From Granulicella sp. (lineage in GTDB: Bacteria; Acidobacteriota; Terriglobia; Terriglobales; Acidobacteriaceae): a DNA stretch of 42,664 bases. The notes under the pieces are model-generated. The model had not been told where the DNA came from and did no database searches. It was given only the letters and a program-made list of their open reading frames with translations. Shown here piece by piece: positions 18,270 to 26,514 of the stretch. How positions within the stretch are numbered: position 1 is the first letter of the stretch; each line of letters opens with the position of its first letter. The position numbers and the translations under genes were made by a program. The stretch is taken from NCBI GenBank assembly GCA_003132145.1, contig PKWU01000008.1, positions 1 to 42,664 of the forward strand. Direction: 5' to 3'.

Positions 18270-18331
18270 ACAGGGGTATTCACAGCTCCGCGATGGGCGG
18301 AGAAGCATGTTGATACCCCTGCGACCCCTGT
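18270..18331 (+). promoter_or_regulatory. Structured leader/operator region upstream of metH
   Basis: CAGGGGTAT (18271-18279) pairs perfectly with ATACCCCTG (18313-18321), enclosing an inner perfect stem CTCCGC/GCGGAG (18286-18302). The same left arm, as ACAGGGGT, can instead pair with ACCCCTGT at 18324-18331, so two exclusive folds are possible. A weak promoter-like pair, TTGATA (18310) and TATTCT (18331) with 15-bp spacing, overlaps it. It may be an RNA leader or a DNA operator. It does not match any riboswitch consensus I can recall. Confidence 0.4.
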
Positions 18332-18384
18332 ATTCTAGAGAGGGGGCACTGGCGCACCTGCTGGAACGAACTTTCAAACCAACT

Positions 18385-21300
18385 ATGACCACATCGCCTA
18401 CATTCCTCGATCTGCTGAAGCAACGCGTGCTGGTCTACGACGGTGCGATGGGCACGTCGATCCAGAACTACGCGCTCACCGTGGAAGGCGACTTTGCGGG
18501 CAAGGAGAACTGCTCGGAGATACTGGTCGTCACGCGGCCCGACGTGATCCGCGAGATCCACGCCAGCTATCTCGAAGTTGGAGCAGATGTCATCGAGACC
18601 GACTCGTTTGGCGCATCGTCTCTGGTGCTGTCGGAGTTCGGGATTGCAGATCGCGCGCGGGAGCTGAATATTGCCGCAGCGCGGCTGGCGAAGGATGTGG
18701 CGCGCGAGTTTTCCACGGCGGAGAAGCCGCGCTTCGTTGCGGGGTCGATGGGGCCGACGACCAAGCTGCCGTCGCTGGGGCACATCGGATATGACGCGAT
18801 GCTGGCCAGCTATGTGGAGCAGGCGGAGGCGCTGATCGAGGGCGGCGTGGACGTGCTGCTGGTCGAGACCTGTCAGGACCTGCTGCAGGTCAAGATCGCC
18901 ATCGCAGCCTGCCACGACGCGATGAAGAAGACCGGCGTGACTCTGCCGCTTCAGGTGCAGATCACGATGGAGGCGACGGGCACGATGCTGCTGGGCAGCG
19001 AGATTGGCGCTGCGCTGGCGGTGATCGAGTGCTTCCGGCCGGATGTTGTTGGGATGAACTGCGCGACCGGGCCGGCGGAGATGAACGACGCTGTGCGCTT
19101 CCTGTGCCAGAACGCGACGATGGCGGTGAGCGTGTTGCCCAACGCAGGGCTGCCGCAGAACGTGGGTGGGCGCGCCGTCTACAAGCTGACTCCGGCGGAG
19201 TTTGCGGAACACCATCGGCGGTTTGTGAGTGAGTACGGCGTGAATGTGGTTGGCGGCTGCTGCGGGACAACGCCGGCGCACATCAAGGCGGCGGCGGAGG
19301 CTGTGGCTGGGCTGAGGCCGCTGGCGCGCGCGAATAAGCCGCAGTCGGTGGCCGCGAGCGCGTTTTCGGTGGTGCCGCTGGAGGTGGATGGGCAGCCGGC
19401 GATTATCGCGGAGGAGATGAACGCCACGACGCGCGTCACGCACTTCAAAGACATGGTGCGAAAGGGCGACTACGACGGCATCTTCACACTGGCAAAGCGG
19501 CTGGTGAACGAGGGGTCGCAACTGCTGGACATCTGCTGCGCGGTGGTGGGCGAGGACGAGGTCGCATACATGAACGGCGTGATGGAGAAGATTGCCACGC
19601 GCGTGCCTGCGCCGATCCTGATCGATTCGACCGAGGCCAATGTGATCGAGGAGGCGCTGAAGCGGATTCCGGGCAAGCCGATCATTAATTCGATCAACCT
19701 GGAGGACGGCGAGAAGCGGACGAGCCAGGTGCTGCCAATGGCGCGGCGCTACGGGGCGGCGGTGATCGCGCTGACGATCGACGAAGATGGGATGGCACTG
19801 ACCGCCGACAAGAAGCTGGCCGTCGCGCACCGCATCCACAAGCTGGCCACGGAGAAGTACGGGCTGCGCGCACAGGACCTGATCTTCGACGCGCTGACGC
19901 TGCCCATCACGACGGGGCAGGAGGACTACCGCACGGCGGGAATCGAGACACTGGAGGCGGTGCGGCGGATCAAGCTGGAACTGCCGGAGTGCCGGACGAC
20001 GCTTGGCGTTTCGAACATCAGCTTCGGGCTGAACGCGTACGCGCGACGTGTGCTGAACTCGGTGTTTCTGGCCGAGGCGGTTGCGCGTGGTCTGGATACG
20101 GCGATTGTGAACTACAGCAAGATCTATCCGCTGTTCAAGATTCCCGAGGCGGAGGTGGAGCTGGCACGCAACCTGATCTTCCGCAATGTGCAGACGGAAC
20201 AGGACCCGTTGCAGGTCTACATGCAGTACTTTACCGGGCTGACGAAGGGCGCGGGCGTTGAGGAGGAGACGGCGGCTTCGACCGACGATATGACGGACGA
20301 GGAGAAGCTGAAGCACCTGATCATCAATGGAGAGCGCGGGCTGGGACAGGGCGAGAGGAAGCAGTCGCTGGAGGAGATTATCGAGTCGGCGCTCGCGCGC
20401 TACACGCCGCTGGAGCTGATCAATACGGTGCTGCTGGACGGGATGAAGACGGTGGGCGAGCTGTTTGGCGCACGCAAGATGCAACTGCCTTCGGTGCTGG
20501 ATTCGGCGGCGACGATGAAGGCCGCGGTGGCGTATCTGGAGCCGAAGATGGAGAAGTCCGAGGGCAACCAGCGAGGGACTCTGGTGCTGGCGACGGTGAA
20601 GGGAGACGTCCACGACATTGGCAAGAACCTGGTGGACATTATTTTGTCCAACAACGGCTACAAGGTGGTGAACCTGGGAATCAAACAGCCTGCCGGGGCG
20701 ATCATCGAGGCTGCGAAGCTGCATAATGCGGACGCGATTGGGCTGTCTGGGCTGCTGGTGAAATCGACGCTGGAGATGAAGTATGTGATCCAGGACCTGC
20801 AACTGATTCAGTCGCAGATTCCAGTGATCTGCGGCGGCGCGGCGCTGACGCGCAAATATGTGGAGGACGATCTGCGCAAGGAGTATAGCTCGGCGGTCTT
20901 CTATGCCGAGGATGCGTTCGCCGGGCTGCATGTGATGAGCGACCTGACCGACGCCGATGAGAGCGTCCGCGTTAGCCGCCTCAGCGATGGGGCCACGCGT
21001 CGCGAGTTCAACCGGCCCGGAGTGGCGGAGCATCTGGCTTCGCTGCCGGCCGCGACTACGGAGCGATCGAGCATTGTGAAGGATGTGGAGGAGATTCCCA
21101 TACCGCCGTTCCTGGGCGTGCGCACGCGGCGCGACTTCGACCTGAATGAGCTGTACAAGTACATCAACGAGACGGCGCTCTTCAAGAACCAGTGGCAACT
21201 GAAGACGGCCTCAGCCACCGACTATCTGCGTCTGGTGGAGGAGAAGTTCCGCCCGATCCTGAAGGAGCTGGAGCAAGAGGTGATTGCGAACGACTGGTTC

Positions 21301-21906
21301 GATCCGAAGACGGTCTACGGATGGTTTCCCGCGCAGAGCGAGGGCAACGAGGTGATCGTCTACGATCCCGAAGGCAGCAGCGGGGATCCGGAAGGGCAGA
21401 GCAGGGAGTTGCTGCGGATCAATTTTCCGCGGCAAAGGGAGGGACGGCTGCTGTCGATTGCGGACTTCTTCTCGCCGAAGAAATCCGGGCGGATGGATGT
21501 GATCGGCTTCTCGGTGGTGACGATCGGAAGCAGAGCAAGCGAGGCGACGCAGAAGCTCTTCGAGGGCGGCGACTTCACAAAATATCTCTACCTGCATGGG
21601 CTCTCGGTGGAGACGGCCGAGGCGCTGGCGGAGTATATGCACGTGGTGATGCGCAAGGAGCTGGGCATCGACGGCGAAGACGCGCCGGACGTGCGCGATC
21701 TGTTCCACCAGAAGTACCGTGGCTCGCGCTACTCGTTCGGCTATCCGGCGTGCCCCAATCTGGAGGACCAGGCGAAGATCTTCTCGCTGCTGAAGCCGGA
21801 GGAGAAGATCAACGTGCGCCTGACCGAGGGGTACCACATCGAGCCCGAGCAGAGCACAAATGCGCTGGTGGTGCATCATCCGCAGGCGAAGTACTTCGTG
21901 GTGTAG
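18385..21906 (+). CDS. metH: Cobalamin-dependent methionine synthase
   Basis: Transfers methyl from 5-methyl-THF to homocysteine through B12. The 1173-aa protein has all four modules: a homocysteine/zinc domain (about 1-320) with C226 (MNCATGP) and the C292/C293 pair (GGCCGTT); a pterin-binding domain (about 335-625); a B12 domain (about 640-870) with the cobalt-ligand motif DVHDIG (H743); and a SAM-dependent reactivation domain (about 890-1170) with RYSFGYPACPNLEDQ. It starts MTTSPTFLDLLKQRVLVYDGAMG-like at ATG 18385. An in-frame ATG at 18307, with GGAG four bases upstream, would add 26 non-conserved residues and lies inside the upstream hairpin. Confidence 0.97.
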   Translation: MTTSPTFLDLLKQRVLVYDGAMGTSIQNYALTVEGDFAGKENCSEILVVTRPDVIREIHASYLEVGADVIETDSFGASSLVLSEFGIADRARELNIAAARLAKDVAREFSTAEKPRFVAGSMGPTTKLPSLGHIGYDAMLASYVEQAEALIEGGVDVLLVETCQDLLQVKIAIAACHDAMKKTGVTLPLQVQITMEATGTMLLGSEIGAALAVIECFRPDVVGMNCATGPAEMNDAVRFLCQNATMAVSVLPNAGLPQNVGGRAVYKLTPAEFAEHHRRFVSEYGVNVVGGCCGTTPAHIKAAAEAVAGLRPLARANKPQSVAASAFSVVPLEVDGQPAIIAEEMNATTRVTHFKDMVRKGDYDGIFTLAKRLVNEGSQLLDICCAVVGEDEVAYMNGVMEKIATRVPAPILIDSTEANVIEEALKRIPGKPIINSINLEDGEKRTSQVLPMARRYGAAVIALTIDEDGMALTADKKLAVAHRIHKLATEKYGLRAQDLIFDALTLPITTGQEDYRTAGIETLEAVRRIKLELPECRTTLGVSNISFGLNAYARRVLNSVFLAEAVARGLDTAIVNYSKIYPLFKIPEAEVELARNLIFRNVQTEQDPLQVYMQYFTGLTKGAGVEEETAASTDDMTDEEKLKHLIINGERGLGQGERKQSLEEIIESALARYTPLELINTVLLDGMKTVGELFGARKMQLPSVLDSAATMKAAVAYLEPKMEKSEGNQRGTLVLATVKGDVHDIGKNLVDIILSNNGYKVVNLGIKQPAGAIIEAAKLHNADAIGLSGLLVKSTLEMKYVIQDLQLIQSQIPVICGGAALTRKYVEDDLRKEYSSAVFYAEDAFAGLHVMSDLTDADESVRVSRLSDGATRREFNRPGVAEHLASLPAATTERSSIVKDVEEIPIPPFLGVRTRRDFDLNELYKYINETALFKNQWQLKTASATDYLRLVEEKFRPILKELEQEVIANDWFDPKTVYGWFPAQSEGNEVIVYDPEGSSGDPEGQSRELLRINFPRQREGRLLSIADFFSPKKSGRMDVIGFSVVTIGSRASEATQKLFEGGDFTKYLYLHGLSVETAEALAEYMHVVMRKELGIDGEDAPDVRDLFHQKYRGSRYSFGYPACPNLEDQAKIFSLLKPEEKINVRLTEGYHIEPEQSTNALVVHHPQAKYFVV

Positions 21907-21952
21907 CGGCGATCCCCGAAGGCGTATTGCTGATCCGAAAGACAACTACAGG

Positions 21953-22036
21953 GATTCTGAGCTTCGCTCAGAATGACGACTCTAAGGGATGCTTCGCCAG
22001 AATGACGACTCTCAAGGGAGCTTCGCTCAGAATGAC
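21953..22036 (+). repeat. GATTCT...GAATGAC palindromic repeat, site 2 (three tandem units)
   Basis: Unit 1 is GATTCTGAG-CTTCG-CTCAGAATGACGAC (hairpin of 7-8 bp). Units 2 and 3 keep the 3' half (GCTTCGCCAGAATGACGACTC and GCTTCGCTCAGAATGAC), with GAATGAC at 21971, 22000 and 22030. Period is about 29-30 bases. It lies between the convergent genes metH and the TlpA-like gene. Confidence 0.85.
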
Positions 22037-22072
22037 AATTATTTTGTTCCCTTTGCCTACAGGAAATAATTC

Positions 22073-22576
22073 TTAGAGTTTGCTGAGGTAGTCGATGATC
22101 TCGGGGCTGGTCCAGTCCTGGGCGGAGACGAACTTGCGGCGGAGGATGCCGCGCGAGTCGATGATGTAGGTTTCGGGGAGCTTGACGGTGCCGTAGAGGT
22201 GTGGGACGCGGGCGGAGGGGTCGCGCAGGGTAAGGAAGTCGACGTGGTTGTCGAGCAGAAAGGCGCGATAAGCGGCGGGGTCTTCGTCCTGGCTGATGGC
22301 GAGCACGGTGACCTGCGGGAGGCGGCGCTGGAGAGCCATGAGGCTGGGCATCTCCACCACGCAGGGCGCGCACCAGGAGGCCCAGAAGTGGAGGACGACG
22401 ATGTGGCCGCGGAGGCGTGCGAGGTCGACGTTCTGCGCGCCGTCGGCGAGGGTGAACTGGGGTGCGGGGGAGCCGATGCGTGCGGGGTGGTCGCCGCGGT
22501 CGCAGGAGGTGATAGAGAGCGCGCAGAGGGCGAGGAGAAGAATTCCGCTGCGAAGAGTTGGTCTGGCTTTGCGCAC
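22073..22576 (-). CDS. TlpA/ResA-family thioredoxin-like lipoprotein
   Basis: A 167-aa membrane-anchored periplasmic thiol-disulfide protein. The lipoprotein signal ends in the lipobox ITSC (C25). A TlpA-like thioredoxin fold follows with the active site WASWCAPC (C69/C72) and a later cis-Pro segment VKLPETYIID. Such proteins reduce cysteines in cytochrome c maturation or other envelope targets; no partner is next to it. The GTG at 22576 is chosen because AGGAG lies seven bases upstream and the signal peptide then starts normally. Its start is only 31 bp from the divergent glycosyltransferase start. Confidence 0.88.
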   Translation of the reverse strand: MRKARPTLRSGILLLALCALSITSCDRGDHPARIGSPAPQFTLADGAQNVDLARLRGHIVVLHFWASWCAPCVVEMPSLMALQRRLPQVTVLAISQDEDPAAYRAFLLDNHVDFLTLRDPSARVPHLYGTVKLPETYIIDSRGILRRKFVSAQDWTSPEIIDYLSKL

Positions 22577-22607
22577 GTCACGCTCCTGCTTCCTATAATA
22601 CGAATCT

Positions 22608-23762
22608 GTGAGCGATGCGGGCGATGGGATGGCAACGAGCGGAGTGGCGGAGGCGGATTCGGCTGCGGTTGCGGCGTCTGCGGAGACGCGGTTGCGGCTG
22701 TCGGTGGTAGTGCCGGCGCGCAATGAGGCGGCGGTGCTGGGGGAGTGCCTGCGGTCGCTGGTGGAGCAGTCGGAGGCGGGGTTTGAGCTGGGCGTGGAGT
22801 GGGAGCTGATTGTCGTCGATGACGATTCGACGGATGGGACGCGGGAGATTGCGCGGGAGGTGGAAGGCGAGGGCGTGGTGGTGATCCCGGCGCCGGCGCT
22901 GGACCAGAGCGAGCGGGGCGGATTTACCGGGAAGACGAATGCTTGCTGGGCGGGGGCGCAGTGTGCCTTGTCGCATGGGAACGGCGAGTGGCTGCTGTTT
23001 ACCGATGCGGACACGGTGCATGAGCCGGGAGATTTGTCGCGGGCGCTGCACGAGGCGAAGAAGTATGGGGCGGTGCTGCTGTCGTATTCGCCGCGGCAGA
23101 TTGTGACGGGCTTCTGGCAGCGGGCGGTGATGCCGCTGGTCTTCTCGGAGCTGGCGAGCGTCTACCCGCCGAAGCGGGTGAGCGATCCGGCGAGCCGAGT
23201 GGCGGCGGCGAATGGGCAATTTCTATTAGTCGAGCGCGAGGCTTACTTCTCGGTGGGCGGACATCGCGTGGTGGGGCAGGAGATTCTGGAGGACGTGGCG
23301 CTGGCGCGCAAGATCAAGCGGGCGCGGCACGGGATCCGCTTCCGCTACGCGCCGGACGCGCTGGCGGCGCGGATGTATCGCACGCTGCCGGAGATGGTGG
23401 AGGGCTGGACGAAGAACCTTGCGCTGCTGTTTCCGCGGCCACTGGGACTGGCGGCGTGGCGCGCGCTGGACCTGCTGCTGTTCTTCGGGTTGCCGGTGCT
23501 GGCGCTGATGCTGCCGGTGGTGGCGATGGGGCTGTCTGCGTCGCGGCTGATGTTGGCCACGGCGTTGCTCTGGCTGCTGTGGCTGCGCACGCTGTTTCGG
23601 TTCTATGGGCGGGTGGCGCGGTCGAACTTTCCGGCGGCGGATGTGGCGATCTCGATTCTCGGGGTCCCGATGTTCTGCTGGCTGCTGGTGCGGAGCCATC
23701 TTCACCATCGGGTGAGTAAGTCGGTGGATTGGAAGGGGCGGAGATACAAGGTTGGGCGGTAG
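22608..23762 (+). CDS. Membrane-associated family 2 glycosyltransferase
   Basis: A 384-aa GT-A fold transferase. The family 2 core shows LSVVVPARNEAAVLGECLRS, VVDDDSTDGT and the metal-binding FTDADT, then GQEILEDVALARKIK as the acceptor/base region. A membrane-associated C-terminus has about three helices (470-560 bp before the stop: LLLFFGLPVLALMLPV and following). It resembles glycosyltransferases acting on lipid or carotenoid/hopanoid acceptors, but the acceptor is not readable. The start is GTG 22608 or ATG 22629; the first 30 residues are Ala/Ser-rich and not conserved. Confidence 0.85.
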   Translation: MSDAGDGMATSGVAEADSAAVAASAETRLRLSVVVPARNEAAVLGECLRSLVEQSEAGFELGVEWELIVVDDDSTDGTREIAREVEGEGVVVIPAPALDQSERGGFTGKTNACWAGAQCALSHGNGEWLLFTDADTVHEPGDLSRALHEAKKYGAVLLSYSPRQIVTGFWQRAVMPLVFSELASVYPPKRVSDPASRVAAANGQFLLVEREAYFSVGGHRVVGQEILEDVALARKIKRARHGIRFRYAPDALAARMYRTLPEMVEGWTKNLALLFPRPLGLAAWRALDLLLFFGLPVLALMLPVVAMGLSASRLMLATALLWLLWLRTLFRFYGRVARSNFPAADVAISILGVPMFCWLLVRSHLHHRVSKSVDWKGRRYKVGR

Positions 23763-23852
23763 ACTTCGTGGAACGGATTTGCGACGCATCAAAGCAGTTG
23801 TTGCTACATCTAATGGAGTGGTTGGTCGAGAGAACTGGCAAGAGCAACAGCA

Positions 23853-23911
23853 GATTCCTCCGCTTCGCTGCGGAATGACAAACAAATTGCTGCGGCATGA
23901 CAAACAAACGG
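23853..23911 (+). repeat. GATTCT...GAATGAC palindromic repeat, site 3
   Basis: A variant beginning GATTCCTCCGCTTCGCTGCGGAATGAC, with pairing arms ATTCC/GGAAT. It is followed by a partial unit (TGCTGCGGCATGACAAACAAA) repeating the ATGACAAACAAA tail. It sits 36-95 bases before the first pterin synthase gene. Confidence 0.75.
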
Positions 23912-23946
23912 ACAAGTAACGGCGACATGGCTGGACGGGCGCAATC

Positions 23947-24366
23947 ATGATTCTTCTGACACGGAAGGCGGAGTTTTCTTCGGCGCACTACTACTGGAAT
24001 GAGGCGTGGACGAAGGAGGAGAACGAGCGCGTCTTTGGGCGGTGCGCCAATCGCAATGGGCACGGGCACAACTACACGTTGGAGGTTACGGTGGCGGGCG
24101 AGGTGGATGCGGTGTCGGGGTTTGTGGTGGACCTGAAGGAGCTGAAGGAGATACTGGAGCGCGAGGTGGTCAGCGTATACGACCATCGGCATCTCAATCT
24201 GGAGGTTGCGGAGTTTGCGGCAGGGACAGGAGTGGTTCCGACGACGGAGAACATTGCGATTGCGATCTGGCGTCGGCTGGAGGGGAAGATCCCTGGAGCG
24301 AAGCTGCAGCGGGTACGCGTGTATGAGATGAACGATCTATTCGCGGACTACTACGGGGAGCGTTGA
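23947..24366 (+). CDS. 6-pyruvoyl/6-carboxy-tetrahydropterin synthase family protein, paralog A
   Basis: A 139-aa tunnelling-fold enzyme acting on dihydroneopterin triphosphate. Zinc ligands H14 (SSAHYYW), H39 and H41 (GHGHNY) are present, as is the catalytic C33. The Asp-His of the catalytic relay is present as D79/H80 (YDHRHLN). PTTEN and a C-terminal Glu (VYEMND) complete the site. It could be QueD-like (queuosine precursor) or make 6-pyruvoyl-tetrahydropterin. FolE two genes downstream supplies its substrate. Its TGA is followed immediately by the ATG of paralog B. Confidence 0.88.
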   Translation: MILLTRKAEFSSAHYYWNEAWTKEENERVFGRCANRNGHGHNYTLEVTVAGEVDAVSGFVVDLKELKEILEREVVSVYDHRHLNLEVAEFAAGTGVVPTTENIAIAIWRRLEGKIPGAKLQRVRVYEMNDLFADYYGER

Positions 24367-24825
24367 ATGGCGGCCGGCGAGCTTCAAGAGACGCGGCAGA
24401 GTGCGGGGTCGAGGGCTTATCTGTCGCGACGATACCGGGTGAGCGCGTCGCACCGGCTGCACTCGGAGGCGTACAGCGCGGAGGAGAACCGTGCGGTCTA
24501 CGGGAAGTGCAACAACCCGCATGGGCACGGGCATAACTATGTGGTGGAGGTGACGGTAGGCGGGCCGGTGAACGCGGAGACGGGGATGGTCTGCGATCTG
24601 GGCGAGCTGGATGAGTTTGCGCGGGTGCAGCTGATCGAGCGATTCGATGGGATGAACCTGAATACGCTGGATGAGTTTCGCGAACTTGTGCCGACGACGG
24701 AGAACTTTACGGCTGAGGTCTACCGGAACTTTCAGGGATTTTGCGGCGGGCGGGTTGCGCGAGTGAGGATAGAAGAGACGGGGAACAATTCGTTCGAGAT
24801 TGGCGATGAGTTTGGGAGAGGTTGA
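24367..24825 (+). CDS. 6-pyruvoyl-tetrahydropterin synthase family protein, paralog B lacking the catalytic His
   Basis: A 152-aa paralog of the preceding gene. It resembles animal-type PTPS around ASHRLHSEAYSAEEN and YGKCNNPHGHGHNY. Zinc ligands H29, H54 and H56 and the catalytic C48 are kept, and so are PTTEN and EETGNN near the end. At the catalytic relay, where family members read Asp-His, this protein reads D94-G95 (RFDGMNLN). It may have altered chemistry, act with paralog A, or be inactive. An N-terminal extension of about 17 residues precedes the domain. It is directly joined to paralog A and lies 6 bp from folE, so all three are probably one operon. Confidence 0.87.
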   Translation: MAAGELQETRQSAGSRAYLSRRYRVSASHRLHSEAYSAEENRAVYGKCNNPHGHGHNYVVEVTVGGPVNAETGMVCDLGELDEFARVQLIERFDGMNLNTLDEFRELVPTTENFTAEVYRNFQGFCGGRVARVRIEETGNNSFEIGDEFGRG

Positions 24826-24831
24826 ATCGAT

Positions 24832-25458
24832 ATGAGCACACGGACAGTTTTGCAAGAGGGAACGGCTGCGGCAGAAGCGAGAGCAGCCGCGGCACTGACG
24901 ACCGAGGAGCTTTATCGAGAGCTGCTGCGGCGGATTGGCGAGGACACGATGCGCGATGGGCTGGCGGAGACGCCGGAGCGGGTGGAGAAGGCGATGGCGT
25001 TCCTGACCCAGGGCTACGCGATGGACGTGGCGACGGTGCTGAACGAGGCGCTCTTCGAGGTGGAGTACGACGAGATGGTGATGGTGCGGGACATCGAGTT
25101 CTATTCGCTGTGCGAGCATCATTTGCTGCCTTTCTTCGGCAAGGTGCATGTGGCGTATGTGCCGAGCGGGCGCGTGATCGGGCTGTCCAAGATTCCGCGG
25201 CTGGTGGAGATGTACTCTCGGCGGCTGCAGGTGCAGGAGCGGTTGACGACGCAGATTGCGGACGCGATTGTGGAGGCGATTGCGCCGCAGGGCGTGGGCG
25301 TGATTGTGGAGGCGCAGCACCTGTGCATGATGATGCGCGGTGTGGAGAAGCAGCATTCGGCGACGGTGACCTCGGCGATGCGCGGGGTGTTCAAGACGCA
25401 GATGCAGACGCGGAATGAGTTTCTGTCGCTGGTGCGGCACGGCGGCGACGAGATTTAG
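24832..25458 (+). CDS. folE: GTP cyclohydrolase I
   Basis: Converts GTP to 7,8-dihydroneopterin triphosphate, the entry point for folate, tetrahydrobiopterin-type pterins and queuosine. The 208-aa protein has zinc ligands C94 and H97 ([17 protein letters not shown]) and C165 (HLCMMMRGV), plus the signature [20 protein letters not shown]. The N-terminal ~20 residues are Ala/Glu-rich and variable. It is last in the operon with two pterin synthase paralogs, which use its product. Confidence 0.96.
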   Translation: MSTRTVLQEGTAAAEARAAAALTTEELYRELLRRIGEDTMRDGLAETPERVEKAMAFLTQGYAMDVATVLNEALFEVEYDEMVMVRDIEFYSLCEHHLLPFFGKVHVAYVPSGRVIGLSKIPRLVEMYSRRLQVQERLTTQIADAIVEAIAPQGVGVIVEAQHLCMMMRGVEKQHSATVTSAMRGVFKTQMQTRNEFLSLVRHGGDEI

Positions 25459-25576
25459 GCAAAGGCTTAACACCGATCTACTCCGATGGAACCGACTGAG
25501 ACGAATGCGAACCGAACCACCAGGAGAACTGAGTGGGACGATGCATTTTTACAAGACCGCGTAGTCTGAATAGACG

Positions 25577-26455
25577 ATGAATGGACTCCTGGTTCTGGAC
25601 AAGCCCGCGGGGATGACCTCGCACGACGTGGTGGATATTGTGCGCAGGGCCACAGGCGAACGGTCTGTGGGGCATCTGGGAACGCTGGATCCGATGGCGA
25701 CCGGGGTGTTGCCGCTGCTGCTTGGCAAGTACACGCGGCTGGCGCAGTTCTTCGGCACGGCGGAGAAGAGCTACGAGGGCGCGATCCGGTTTGGATTTGC
25801 GACCGACACCTTCGATGCCGAGGGGACGGCGGCGGGTGAGGCCCGTCCGCTGGAGAAGAATTTGGCAGAGCTTCGCGGGCTGGCCGAGCGCTTCCACGGC
25901 GAGATGGAACAGATGCCGCCGGTGTTTTCCGCGAAGAAGATTGGCGGAGTTCCGGCGCACAAGCTGGCGCGGGCGGGCAAGCCGGTGGAGATGAAGCCGG
26001 CGCGGATCGTGATCCATCGCTTCGAGCTGCTGTCGCTGGAGGGCGAGCTGGCGCGGTTCGAGATGCAGGTTTCGGCGGGTGGATACGTTCGTTCGGTGGC
26101 GCACGAGCTGGGCGAGCTGGCGGGATGCGGCGCGCATCTGGCCACGCTGCGGAGAACGCAGGCTGGGGCGTTCCGGCTGGCGCAGGCGATCGGGCTCGAT
26201 GAGTTGAAGGCGCTGGCGGGCAAGCCGGACGAGATCGAGCGGCGGATGCCGCATCCGCGGACGCTGCTGCCGGAGATGCCTTCGGTGACCGTGGACGAGC
26301 AGGCGGCGGGACGGCTGCGCAATGGGATGCAGGTGAACCTGCCGGAGTACTCTGGCGCGGCGCTGGTGAAGGTGTTTACCGGCCCGGCAGAGCTGCTGGG
26401 GATTGCCAAGCGGATTGCGGGGACGCTGATGCAGCCGATTGTGGTGCTGGCGTAG
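25577..26455 (+). CDS. truB: tRNA pseudouridine-55 synthase
   Basis: Forms pseudouridine 55 in the T-loop of tRNAs. The 292-aa protein starts MNGLLVLDKPAGMTSHDVV and has the catalytic Asp D38 in GHLGTLDPMATGVLP, then the conserved KSYEGAIRFG and a C-terminal PUA-like segment (about 230-290). Length is normal. A 118-bp gap from folE suggests a separate start of transcription, though read-through is possible. It is convergent with the downstream esterase. Confidence 0.96.
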   Translation: MNGLLVLDKPAGMTSHDVVDIVRRATGERSVGHLGTLDPMATGVLPLLLGKYTRLAQFFGTAEKSYEGAIRFGFATDTFDAEGTAAGEARPLEKNLAELRGLAERFHGEMEQMPPVFSAKKIGGVPAHKLARAGKPVEMKPARIVIHRFELLSLEGELARFEMQVSAGGYVRSVAHELGELAGCGAHLATLRRTQAGAFRLAQAIGLDELKALAGKPDEIERRMPHPRTLLPEMPSVTVDEQAAGRLRNGMQVNLPEYSGAALVKVFTGPAELLGIAKRIAGTLMQPIVVLA

Positions 26456-26467
26456 CGACGCGGAAAT

Positions 26468-26499
26468 CCCACATCTCAGAATAGAGATGTGGGGCACCC
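26468..26499 (+). repeat. CCCACATCTC palindromic repeat, copy 3 (intergenic)
   Basis: A 32-nt element with perfect arms CCCACATCTC and GAGATGTGGG around AGAATA, then GCACCC. It lies between the convergent stops of truB and the esterase, where it could also act as a bidirectional terminator. It is the best preserved palindrome of the three copies. Confidence 0.85.
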
Positions 26500-26514
26500 G
26501 GCCGGGGTAGCTCT

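Noticed and set aside
18307-18384. Upstream ATG as the start of metH
   Set aside because: Adds 26 residues without similarity to the family N-terminus; kept as an alternative because it has a possible ribosome site.
18280-21198. Very long minus-strand open frame opposite metH
   Set aside because: High-GC shadow of metH; Arg/His/Gln-rich with no domain. Similar long shadows lie opposite rsmB, ybbP and folE.
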